Source: Hermatobates lingyangjiaoensis (Eukaryota; Arthropoda; Insecta; Hemiptera; Hermatobatidae). From it: DNA of 64,000 nucleotides. The notes under the pieces were generated by a model that did not search any database, was not told where the DNA came from, and saw only the letters and a list, made by a program, of their open reading frames with translations. The DNA lies in the NCBI GenBank assembly GCA_026182355.1, contig JAPFBL010000973.1, positions 1-64,000 of the forward strand, read 5' to 3'. The position numbers and the translations under genes were made by a program. This document shows, piece by piece, positions 20,526 through 29,271 of the stretch; position 1 is the stretch's first letter; each line of letters starts with the position of its first letter.

Positions 20526-21255
20526 CCATCCTGTGCATCACGGGAACGGGCACCGACATCGGCAAGACCATCGCCACCGCCGCCATCGCCGGGCTGTTGC
20601 GCTCCTGCGGGAGGCACGTGGTCGTCGTCAAGCCCGCGCAAACGGGATTCCCCGGCACGGGGAACGTGCTGGGGAGGGGCGGGGACCTCGACGACGTCGA
20701 CCGGCTGACCGGCGTCGGCGACCTGCACGGATTCGCCCGCTACCCCGAACCGATGGCGCCGTTGGCCGCCGCGCGCCGGGCCGGGCTGCCGCCGCTGCGG
20801 CTCGCCGACGCCGCAGAGGGCATTCGCGCGCTCGACGGGCCGGACCGCACCGTGCTCGTCGAAGGCGCGGGCGGGCTGCTGGTCAGGCTCGGCAGCGACC
20901 CGACCGAGGGTGACCGACCCGCCCGCAATGGGGCCTGCCCGAACTCTCCGCCGAACTTTCCGGCGCGAAGACGGTGGTGGTGACGTCTCTGGGGCTCGGC
21001 AGCCTCAACACCGCGGAGCTGACCATCGAGGTTGCGCGCGGCCGGGGGATGGACGTCATCGGGCTCGTCGGCGGTTCGCTTCCCGAAGGCCACGACCCGA
21101 TCGTCGCCACCAACCTCGAGGATCTGCCGCACCTGACCGGAACCGACGTGCTCGGGTGCGTGCCCGCCGGATCCGGGGCCCTGGAACGCGAAGAATTCCT
21201 GGCGGCCGCGCCGGGCTGGTTCACCGAGTCGGGGCGAAGCGCCCTGGTGGGGTAG
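20522..21255 (+). CDS. bioD: ATP-dependent dethiobiotin synthetase (one frameshift)
   Basis: Closes the ureido ring of dethiobiotin from DAPA, CO2 and ATP. ATG 20522 overlaps the bioA stop. P-loop [14 protein letters not shown], carbamate-site motif KPAQTG and the phosphate loop [10 protein letters not shown] are all canonical. The frame breaks near 20930, where one base is missing before [26 protein letters not shown]. The homologous frame then runs to TAG 21253-21255. Coupled with bioA it gives two of the late biotin steps. No bioB or bioF lies in the window. Confidence 0.9.
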
Positions 21256-21418
21256 GCTGGCCCGCGGACATTGCCGTGGGGCGCCCCGACACCGAGTCCC
21301 ATCCGCCAGGCAACACGCCGATCGTGATGGGACGCTCGTTCTCCAAACCCCCGCGACGCACGCCGGCGGCGATCCGCTGGACGCGAAATCCGCACCGCTC
21401 AACAGAATGAGGACCCCC

Positions 21419-22315
21419 GTGTCACCCACCGCTCGCCGAGACGGCACACCGGACAAGAACAACAGGGACGGAAACCGCGCCAAGAGGGCCGGGGACTACT
21501 ACGTCTCCCAGGCCCGCCCCGCACGGCACCAGCACGTCGACCGCAAGCGCGGCGGCAAGAACGCCGGCGGAGCGTCGGACGGAGAGGGCGTGCGCCTGCA
21601 GAAGGTGCTGGCCCAGGCCGGCGTCGCCTCCCGCCGCATGGCCGAACGACTCATCGACGAAGGCCGCGTGGAGGTCGACGGGAAGATCGTCACCCGCCAG
21701 GGCGTGCGCGTCGACCCGAACACCGCGATCATCCGCGTCGACGGTTCCCGCGTGGTGGTCAACGAGGACATGCAGTACTTCGTGCTGAACAAGCCCCGCG
21801 GCGTGCAGTGCACCATGAGCGACGACCAGGGCCGCCCCTGCGTCGGCGACATCATCGGCGAGAAGGTCTCCGCCGGCCAGCGCCTGTTCCACGTCGGCCG
21901 CCTCGACGCGGCGACGGAGGGCCTGCTGCTGCTGACCAACGACGGCGAGCTGGCCAACCGCCTGATGCACCCCAGCTACAACGTGACCAAGACCTACCTG
22001 GCCACGGTCAAGGGCGAGGCGGACAACAAGCTCATCCGCGCGCTCACCGAGGGCATCGAGCTTGACGACGGGCCCGCCAAGGCCGATTTCGCCCAGATCA
22101 TCGATGTGTGGCAGGGGCGTTCCATCGTCCGCGTGGAGCTGCACGAGGGCCGCAAGCACATCGTGCGCCGCATGCTCAAGCACCTGGAATACCCGGTCGA
22201 GCGCCTGATGCGCACGAAGATCCACACCGTCCAGCTGGGCGAGCAGACCCCGGGCGCCCTGCGCGCGCTCAACCGTTCCGAGCTGGCCTCGCTGTACAAG
22301 GCGGTGGGGCTGTAG
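21419..22315 (+). CDS. rluB: 23S rRNA pseudouridine(2605) synthase RluB-type
   Basis: RsuA/RluB-family pseudouridine synthase. GTG 21419 is preferred because GAGGA (21409-21413) lies 5 bases upstream; an in-frame ATG at 21407 overlaps that site. After a basic, disordered leader of about 45 residues comes an S4 RNA-binding domain ([22 protein letters not shown]). The catalytic domain follows with [17 protein letters not shown], whose Asp is the nucleophile. It is intact. It forms the conserved rluB-cmk-der cluster, and the next gene can begin within four bases of its stop. Confidence 0.94.
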   Translation: MSPTARRDGTPDKNNRDGNRAKRAGDYYVSQARPARHQHVDRKRGGKNAGGASDGEGVRLQKVLAQAGVASRRMAERLIDEGRVEVDGKIVTRQGVRVDPNTAIIRVDGSRVVVNEDMQYFVLNKPRGVQCTMSDDQGRPCVGDIIGEKVSAGQRLFHVGRLDAATEGLLLLTNDGELANRLMHPSYNVTKTYLATVKGEADNKLIRALTEGIELDDGPAKADFAQIIDVWQGRSIVRVELHEGRKHIVRRMLKHLEYPVERLMRTKIHTVQLGEQTPGALRALNRSELASLYKAVGL

Positions 22316-22365
22316 TGGCCGGATACGACGACAACGACCAGACGATCAACGAGGACGGGCGCACC

Positions 22366-24687
22366 ATGAACGATTCCACCGCCGCCGGGGCCCTGCTGCT
22401 GGCCATCGACGGCCCGTCCGGCACCGGCAAGTCGACCGTGTCGCGGGCCGTCGCCGAACGGCTCGGCGCGAAGTACCTGGACACCGGAGCGATGTACCGC
22501 GTGGCCACCCTGTGGGTGTTGCGCGAGGGCATCGACCCCGCCGACGAGGACGCCGTGGTCGCGGCGACCGCCGATCTGCCTTTGACCATCAGCGATGACC
22601 CGCGGTCGACGGAGGTGCTCCTCGACGGCGAGGACGTTTCCGGCGAGATCCGCGGCGCCGAGGTCACCCGCAACGTCTCCGCGGTGTCGGCCATCCCGGC
22701 GGTGCGCGAAAACCTCGTGGACCTGCAGCGCCGCCTGGCCGCCGAAGCCGGGCGCTGCGTCGTCGAGGGACGCGACATCGGCACCGTGGTGCTGCCCGAC
22801 GTGCCCGCGAAGGTCTTCATGACCGCCGCCGCCGAGGTCCGCGCCCGCCGCCGATACGACCAGGACATCGCCGCCGGCCGCGAAGCCGACTACGACGAGG
22901 TCCTCGCCGACGTCGTGCGCCGCGACGAGCTGGACAGCTCCCGCAAAACCTCGCCCCTGCGCCCGGCCGACGACGCCTTGGTGCTGGACACCTCCGAGAT
23001 GGGCATCGACGAGGTCATCGAGCACATCCTCGACGTCGTCGAAGCCGGCTACCCCGGATCCGTCGACGATGACCCGTTCGACGATGACGGCCACGGTGGT
23101 AGCGGCGACACCGCCGCCGAGTTCGACGGCGACGGCGAGTTCGGCGGCGATTTCGACGGCCACGGTGCCGCCACCGAATTCATCCAGGCCACGGGCGAAG
23201 GCGCCCACGAGGACCCCGACGCCGGCCTCGACCGCGCCATCGCCGACCACGAAACGGTCATCGCCGACGCCATCGCCCGCGCCGAATCCGGCGAACTCGG
23301 CGGCGACGACGAGGATTGGGACGACCTCGAGGAAGCGTTCGCCGCTCTCGGCGCCGGAGCCGACGAAGACGAGGCGCTGCCGACCGTCGCCATCGTGGGG
23401 CGCCCCAACGTGGGCAAATCCACGATGGTCAACCGGTTCATCGGCCGTCGTGAAGCAGTCGTGGAAGACTTCCCCGGAGTCACCCGCGATCGCATCAGCT
23501 ACCTCGGCGACTGGGCCGGCCGCCGATTCTGGGTGCAGGACACCGGCGGCTGGGACCCCGACGCGAAGGGCCTACACGCGTCCATCGCGCGGCAGGCCGA
23601 AGCGGCGATGGAAACCGCCGACGTGATCATCATGGTCGTCGACACCACCGTCGGCGTCACCGCCACCGACGAGATGATGGCCCGCCGCCTCCAGCGCGCC
23701 GAGCAGCCCGTCATCCTCGCGGCCAACAAGTTCGAGTCGGACTCGCAGCTCGGCGACGTCGCGGAGTTCTGGTCGCTCGGCCTGGGCGAACCGCACCCGA
23801 CGTCCGCGCTGCACGGGCGCGGCAACGCCGACGTGATGGACGAGGTCGTCCGCCTGTTCCCGGAGGTGCCCCGCGCGAAGGCGCAGCCGCAGGGTCCGCG
23901 GCGAGTGGCGATCGTCGGCAAGCCGAACGTGGGCAAGTCCTCGCTGTTGAACAAGATCTCCGGCGAGGAACGCGCCGTCGTGTCGGACGTCGCCGGCACC
24001 ACCGTCGACCCGGTCGACTCGCTGGTGCAGCTGGAGGATTCGGTGTGGCGCTTCGTCGACACCGCCGGCATCCGCAAGAAGACCCGGCAGGCGCAGGGCC
24101 ATGAGTTCTACGCGTCGCTGCGGACCCGGTCGGCGATCGACAATTCCGAGGTGGTCATCTTCCTCGTGGATTCGTCCGAGCCGATCGCGGAGCAGGACCA
24201 GCGCGTGCTGCGCATGATCCTCGACTCCGGCCGCGCCCTGGTGGTTGCGTACAACAAGTGGGATCTCATGGACGAGGACCGCCGCGACCTGCTCGAGCGC
24301 GAAATCGACCTGCAGCTGTCGCACGTGCCGTGGGCGCGGCGCGTGAACATTTCGGCGAAGACGGGGCGTGCGCTGCAGAAGCTGGAGCCAGCGATGCTCG
24401 AGGCGCTGGATTCGTGGGATCGCCGCTTCCCGACCGGCCGCCTGAACACGTGGCTGCGGACCGTGCTGCAGGAGGTGCCGCCGCCGATGCGCGGTGGCCG
24501 TCTGCCGCGGGTGCTGTTCGCGACGCAGGCGTCGACGCGGCCGCCGGTGATCGTGCTGTTCACGACCGGTTTCCTCGAGCACGGTTACCGCCGGTTCCTG
24601 GAGCGCCGACTTCGCGAGGAGTTCGGTTTCGAGGGCTCGCCCGTGCGCATCGCCGTGCGTGTGCGCGAGAAGAGGAAGCGCAAGTAG
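22366..24687 (+). CDS. cmk-der: Bifunctional cytidylate kinase / ribosome-assembly GTPase Der fusion
   Basis: One uninterrupted frame encodes both proteins, 773 residues from ATG 22366 (GAGGA 10 bases upstream). GTG 22315, overlapping the rluB stop, is an alternative. Residues 1-230: CMP kinase with P-loop [21 protein letters not shown] and [13 protein letters not shown] 110-residue acidic linker ([12 protein letters not shown] and further) joins it to Der. Der has G1 motifs GRPNVGKST and [14 protein letters not shown] and DTAGI switches, NKWD, and a KH-like C-terminus ending KRKRK. The genes are usually separate in Corynebacterium. Natural fusion or a lost intergenic stop are both possible. 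Confidence 0.93.
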   Translation: MNDSTAAGALLLAIDGPSGTGKSTVSRAVAERLGAKYLDTGAMYRVATLWVLREGIDPADEDAVVAATADLPLTISDDPRSTEVLLDGEDVSGEIRGAEVTRNVSAVSAIPAVRENLVDLQRRLAAEAGRCVVEGRDIGTVVLPDVPAKVFMTAAAEVRARRRYDQDIAAGREADYDEVLADVVRRDELDSSRKTSPLRPADDALVLDTSEMGIDEVIEHILDVVEAGYPGSVDDDPFDDDGHGGSGDTAAEFDGDGEFGGDFDGHGAATEFIQATGEGAHEDPDAGLDRAIADHETVIADAIARAESGELGGDDEDWDDLEEAFAALGAGADEDEALPTVAIVGRPNVGKSTMVNRFIGRREAVVEDFPGVTRDRISYLGDWAGRRFWVQDTGGWDPDAKGLHASIARQAEAAMETADVIIMVVDTTVGVTATDEMMARRLQRAEQPVILAANKFESDSQLGDVAEFWSLGLGEPHPTSALHGRGNADVMDEVVRLFPEVPRAKAQPQGPRRVAIVGKPNVGKSSLLNKISGEERAVVSDVAGTTVDPVDSLVQLEDSVWRFVDTAGIRKKTRQAQGHEFYASLRTRSAIDNSEVVIFLVDSSEPIAEQDQRVLRMILDSGRALVVAYNKWDLMDEDRRDLLEREIDLQLSHVPWARRVNISAKTGRALQKLEPAMLEALDSWDRRFPTGRLNTWLRTVLQEVPPPMRGGRLPRVLFATQASTRPPVIVLFTTGFLEHGYRRFLERRLREEFGFEGSPVRIAVRVREKRKRK

Positions 24688-24698
24688 CGCGCGGCCGG

Positions 24699-24736
24699 GC
24701 GCGGGGAGCGGGCGTTGGCTCGTTCTCCGCGCCTTT
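24699..24736 (+). terminator. Rho-independent terminator after cmk-der
   Basis: A 12-base stem (24699-24710 with 24721-24732, two G-U pairs) with a 10-base loop is followed by CTTTTCG. It starts 12 bases after the der stop. Confidence 0.85.
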
Positions 24737-24790
24737 TCGCTTTGCGACGGTCGGCGCCCCGCCGTGCGCCCGCCCGGCCCCGCCACGTGG

Positions 24791-24982
24791 GAGCGAGCTA
24801 TCGCCCATCAAGCCCCTATTCCGGCGTTGGCCCGCGTCATGCGCCCTCGCTGACCGCCTTGTCGGAGATAGCTTTTGCCCATAACGGCCCTTTCCGGCGT
24901 TGGCCCGCGTCATGCGCCCTCGCTGACCGCCTTGTCGGAGATAGCTTTTGCCCATAACGGCCCTTTCCGGCGTTGGCCCGCG
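24791..24982. repeat. 73-base tandem repeat
   Basis: Two identical 73-base units (24821-24893 and 24894-24966) are followed by the first 16 bases of a third and preceded by a degenerate part-unit (24791-24820). Each contains CTGACCGCCTTGTCGGAG and GCTTTTGCCCATAACGG. There are no unique spacers, so this is not a CRISPR array. Confidence 0.9.
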
Positions 24983-25052
24983 CCGACCACCGCACTGGCC
25001 GCGCCAAGGCTTCTCGTCGATTCCCTCGCGCAACATGCGCACCATAAATGCC

Positions 25053-25127
25053 GTTCATCGTTGATCTTGAAACATGGCGCGGGTGCGCGACCTGGTCTTT
25101 TGTCGTTCGCGATGTTTCAAAATGAAC
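25053..25127. repeat. Interrupted inverted repeat
   Basis: CGTTCAT (25053-25059) and TTGAAACAT (25068-25076) are mirrored by ATGTTTCAA (25111-25119) and ATGAACG (25121-25127). This gives a two-part stem with a bulge and a GC-rich centre of 34 bases. It has no U-tract, so it is not a simple terminator. It may be an operator pair or a structured RNA. Confidence 0.55.
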
Positions 25128-25442
25128 GCAAACCAGCGGCGTTGTTGCTGGTGTGACGAAAGCTGGCGGGGTGACCGGGGAACAGGGGCGATCAGTGGCC
25201 TTAGGAGGCAGTTGTCGGGCTCGAGCCGATGTGACGGACACATTCGGATCTCAGGCCGCAACGTTGCAGCCCGAACGTGGGGTGTTCGCCGAACCGGCGA
25301 AGATTTCCGTCAAGCGCGCGGCCTGCAGGAACGGGGACTGCGACGTGCCGGTCAATTGCGCGCGGCCGGGTCGGGCGTGCATTGTGGTGCAACGACGGAT
25401 GGGGCGCGACCGGCGCTCCGCATGACCAGGAGGCGACCAACG

Positions 25443-26486
25443 ATGGCCGGCAATCGCCACGGGCGAGATCCCTTCGACGATGACCGCACCGAATTCATCG
25501 GACGCGATGAACCCACCCAGCGCGCGTGGGGGAGCCGCGACGGTGGCGCGCGTGGCGGCGCCGGCCGCGATGACCAGCCGACGGAGTACATCGGCGGCGC
25601 GGGCCGCGGCGATCAGCCGACCGAATTCATCGGGGGCGCCGGTGCCGCAACCGGCCAAGGCTACGGGCCCGGCGAAGACTACGACCCCGACGCCGATTTC
25701 GGCGGCGCACGGGGCCGCACCGGCAATTTCGGCGAAACCCGCCAGACCGGCCGCCCCGACCAGACCGGGCAGACGGGCCGGGCAGGGCAGACCGACTCGG
25801 GCCAGTATTGGGCGCCGCTGACGCCGGAGGAGCGGGGCATCGATCCGCGCGAGGCCTGCGACGCGAACGCCGGCGCCCCGTACGGCGATGCGCGTTACGA
25901 CGATGGCGCCCGCCGCGACGCCCACACCGACCGCGATCCGCGCGCCGCCCGCGATTACCGGGACGACGACGATGGCGGCCGCCGCGGCGGTGCCGGCCGG
26001 AGCGCGACGATCATCGGCGTGACGGCGATCATCGCGGTCGTCGTGCTGGTGGCGCTGATGCTCCGCTTCCTCTCCGGCGGCGACGACGACAACAAGACCA
26101 CGGCGACGACTCCGCCGCCGGAGCCGTCGACCTCCTCGGAGACGGTGACGTCGGAGGAACCGACGACGGAGACTTCCGACCCGATGCGCGATGAGCTCGA
26201 TCGCCTTCGCGACGAGGTCAGCAGCCTGCGCGAAACCCCGCCAGCCATCCTGGGCTTCGGCGGCGGCGAGGCCGTGCAGGCGACGGTGCCGGAGGCGGTG
26301 GGCAAGTCCCCGGCGGAGGTCGAGCTTGCTTTGCGACGCGCCGGTTTCGGCAACATCACCATTCTCGACGCCGCCGGAAACCCGACGAACTCGCTGTCGT
26401 CGCTGACGGGGAGGGTCGCCACCATCGATCCGCCGGCGGGCACGGCGGTGATGACGGACCAGCCGATCACCATCACGCTGGAGTAG
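25443..26486 (+). CDS. Membrane-anchored PASTA-domain protein
   Basis: 347 residues, intact, ATG 25443 with AGGAGG nine bases upstream. The N-terminal 180 residues are disordered and Gly/Asp/Arg-rich with repeats of the kind DQPTEFIGGAGR. One transmembrane helix (TIIGVTAIIAVVVLVALML) precedes a Thr/Pro/Glu-rich stalk and a short coiled coil (MRDELDRLRDEVSSLRE). A single C-terminal PASTA domain follows (TVPEAVGKSPAEVELALRRAGF to ITITLE). PASTA domains bind muropeptides or beta-lactam-like ligands, so an envelope-sensing or cell-wall role is likely. The exact function is unknown. Confidence 0.8.
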   Translation: MAGNRHGRDPFDDDRTEFIGRDEPTQRAWGSRDGGARGGAGRDDQPTEYIGGAGRGDQPTEFIGGAGAATGQGYGPGEDYDPDADFGGARGRTGNFGETRQTGRPDQTGQTGRAGQTDSGQYWAPLTPEERGIDPREACDANAGAPYGDARYDDGARRDAHTDRDPRAARDYRDDDDGGRRGGAGRSATIIGVTAIIAVVVLVALMLRFLSGGDDDNKTTATTPPPEPSTSSETVTSEEPTTETSDPMRDELDRLRDEVSSLRETPPAILGFGGGEAVQATVPEAVGKSPAEVELALRRAGFGNITILDAAGNPTNSLSSLTGRVATIDPPAGTAVMTDQPITITLE

Positions 26487-26554
26487 TCGCCGGCTGCCAT
26501 GCCCGACAGGGCCCGACGGCCGCCCGACCTCGGAGCCCGATCACGCCATCGCGC

Positions 26555-26962
26555 TCACCGGCGCCCGATCCGGATGGGGATCCGGCGGGCGCCGAAATCG
26601 CCGGGGCTGGCGGCGTCGTAAAGCCCGGGGATCGTCGTGCCGCATTGCGGGCACGACCCGCGGCTCGAGGCATCGGCGACGAGCTGGTAATCGACCATGC
26701 GGTACCAGTCGCGGACGATGACGGGCGCGTCGCAGCCGGGGCAGAAGGTGGTGTCGCCGTCCTTGTCGTGGACGTTGCCGGTGTAGACGTGGCGCTCGCC
26801 GGCGTCGAGGGCGATCTCGCGCGCCCGGCGCAGCGGGGTCGGCGGGGTCGGGGGCACGTCGCGCATGCGGTTGTCGGGGTGGAACGCGCTGAAGTGGTGG
26901 GGGACGTCGGGGCCGAGGTTGTCGACGATCCACTCGGCCATGGCGCGGATTTCGTCGTCGGA

Positions 26963-26994
<32 letters not shown>

Positions 26995-27688
26995 TCTCCA
27001 CCCACGTGTCGGTCCCCGCGAGCTAGATGAGGTTGTCCAGCACGACGTCGAGGTCGGCGCCGGTCAGCCGCTTGTAGAACTCGGGCGTGAAGCCCCTGCG
27101 GTCGACGTTGACGGCGTCCATGGCGCCGAAGAATTCCTCGCGGGCGTTGCCGTCGGCGTCTTCGGCGTCGGGGGAGATGTACCCGGCGGTGACGCCGATG
27201 GTGCGCACGCCGCGGTCGCGGCAGGCGGCGGCGATGTCGATGGCGTATTCGGCGAAGATCACGGGGTCGTTGTAGGTGAACGCCACGGAGGCGGCGCCGC
27301 CCGCGACGGCGGCGTCGGCGATGGCCTCGGGCAGCGCAGTGTCGGTGAGCGTGTCCACCTCGCGCGACGTGGAGATCTCGTGGTTCTGGCAGAACCGGCA
27401 CCCGAGGTTGCAGCCGGCGGTGCCGAAGCTGAGCACGGACGTGCCGGGCAGGTAGTGGTTGAGGGGCTTCTTCTTGATCGGGTCGAGGCAGAACCCCGAC
27501 GACCGACCCCACGTGTCCAGCACCGGCCGCCCGCCGTTGTTGGCGCGGACGAAGCAGAAGCCGCGCTGCCCGTCGCGCATGCGGCAGTGCCGCGGGCACA
27601 GCAGGCATTGCACGCGGCCGTCGTCGAGCACGCGGCCCCAGCGGGCGGGGTGGGTGCCCAGGGTTTCGCTTTGCGACGTCGATGTCAT
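26555..27688 (-). CDS. amrS: AmmeMemoRadiSam system radical SAM enzyme (in-frame TAG)
   Basis: Radical SAM protein of the AmmeMemoRadiSam set, related to pyruvate formate-lyase activases. ATG 27688 overlaps the stop of the fused amrB-amrA gene (ATGA). An N-terminal Cys pair (CLLCPRHC) and the cluster motif GCNLGCRFCQNHE (CxxxCxxC) are present. The C-terminus has a rubredoxin-like zinc pair, FCPGCDAP and CPQCGTT. TAG 27023-27025 interrupts DNLI-stop-LAGTDTWVEITTLLIPGHN, where relatives have Tyr; the frame continues unchanged to 26555. The biochemical function of the system is not established. Confidence 0.88.
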
Positions 27689-29218
27689 CGCGGTTCGCCC
27701 TCCTCATGGGGAAGAGCGTCCTCTTCCCACGATTGAACGGTGTACCGACTCAGTCGCCAGTCGTCGCCCCAGGCGGGGGAGCGGGGGCCGTCGGCGAGGC
27801 CGGCTTTGGCTTTGAGGTGTCGGATGAATTCGGTGGGGTCGGGCAGCTGCTCCCACACCTGCGGCAGGAAGGTGCCGCGGCGGGCTGTGCCGGGGCGGGC
27901 TGTGCCGGGGCGCAGCCGGTTGCGGGGGACGTCCGGGCCCGGGGTGCCCGAGAGGATCGCGCCGTCGACGTGCGGGCGCAGCGCGGCGATGGCCTCGGTT
28001 TCGGAAGCCGCCGCGACGGGTTCGGGCGGGGACAGCACCGACACCTCGATGCGGATGCCGGGCAGTTCGTCGGCGGTGACGGCGGGGAAGCGGGGATCGT
28101 GCAGCGCGGCGTCGATGGCGTGGGCGGCGATGTCGGCGCCGAGGGGCCGGGTGGCCTCGAGTGACCCGATGCAGCCGCGCAGGCGGCCGTCGACGGTGAG
28201 CGTGACGAAGGACGCGCCCTGCGCGGCGAGCCAGGGATGGTCGAGAAACCGGGCGGGGTCGGGCGATGCGGCGTGGCCCGGCCCTGCGGCTAAGGCGGCA
28301 GCGGGGTCGGGCCCGCCCGCCAGACGGTGCTCCAGGACGGCGCGGGCGTAGCCGGGCAGGCGGGGGCCGACGGGGTCGAAGCGCACGGCCGGGTAGCCGA
28401 CCACGCTGTGCGAACCGCCGTGGGGAGCGTCGGCCGACGTCGCCCGGGCCACCACCGTCGCCGACCAGCCCGCGCGGCGGGCGAAGCCGAGCAGCCCGTT
28501 GACGGGGATCGCCCCGCACGCCGAGCGCGTGGGCAGCGGCGGCTCGAGGGCGACGATCCGGTCCAGGGTGGCGGAGTCGACGGCGATGGCGTCGTCGACG
28601 GGCAGGAAGTGGGACAGGTCGGAGCTGACGATCAACAGCGTGTCGTCGTCGGCCATGACCGCGGCGACCAATTCGGTCATCTCCGCCACCGTCGCGTCGC
28701 TGGCGACCAGCGGCAGGACCGGCAGCCCCGGGAAGAGCACCTGCAGGAAGGGAAGGTGCACTTCGACGGAATGCTCGCGGGCGTGGACGCCGGGCGAGGT
28801 GACCAGGAGATCGGGGAAGGTGCCCGCCAAACGCCCGCGCAGCGCGTCGAGCAGTCCTTCCGGCTCCGCGACCGTGCCCAGCGGAGTGTCGAATGCGGGC
28901 ACCCCGGCGTCGGCCACACCGCGCACCGGCACGCGGTGGGCGGGGCCGATGACCACGGCGCGGGCGTAGGACGCCCCTTCGAGCAGCGAGTACCCGGCCG
29001 CCGCCACGCCGCCGGAATACACGTAGCCGGCATGGGGGAGAATGAGCGCGCGGGGCGGCGGGCCGTCGTCACGCGGATGCCGGTGGTCCGCGAGCAAACC
29101 GTTCGACCTGCCCACGCAACTCACCGGGGTCGGCGGGGTAGAACATCCCGGCGACCGCGGCGGGACGGGATTTGGGCCGGCGCTTCTGCTTGGGATTCGG
29201 ATTCGGCTTGGAGAACAT
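27685..29218 (-). CDS. amrB-amrA: AmmeMemoRadiSam AmrB (Memo) - AmrA (AMMECR1) fusion (one frameshift)
   Basis: Single gene encoding both the Memo-like and AMMECR1-like partners of AmrS. ATG 29218 follows GGAGG by 5 bases. A lysine/arginine-rich start (KPNPNPKQKRRPK) leads to AAVAGMFYPADPGELRGQVER. One extra T at 29096-29098 (plus-strand AAA) shifts the frame before ALILPHAGYVYSGGVAAAGY. The Memo part shows GPAHRVPV, HSVEVHLPFLQ and SDLSHF. From about residue 310 the AMMECR1 part shows FVTLTVDGRLRGCIGSLEATRPL and IEVSVLSPPEP. The end overlaps amrS. Confidence 0.9.
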
Positions 29219-29271
29219 GGGAACCTCCGCTGCCCCCAGGGTACGTCGGGTCGGGCGATAACATCGTCGGC

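Larger units (their letters stand above)
24688..25442. other. 755-base intergenic region rich in repeats
   Basis: No convincing gene. It holds, in order, a strong terminator (24699-24736), 73-base tandem repeats (24791-24982) and an interrupted inverted repeat (25053-25127). A further 300 bases lead to the Shine-Dalgarno sequence AGGAGG (25428-25433) of the PASTA gene. Open frames across the repeats have no recognisable protein character. Confidence 0.7.

Noticed and set aside
24791..24982. CRISPR array
   Set aside because: Units are directly adjacent with no variable spacers, and no cas genes are present.
24560..25241. Minus-strand ORFs through the 73-base repeats
   Set aside because: Their apparent repeats (RRSARAHDAGQRR) only reflect the DNA repeats; no ribosome-binding site or family similarity.
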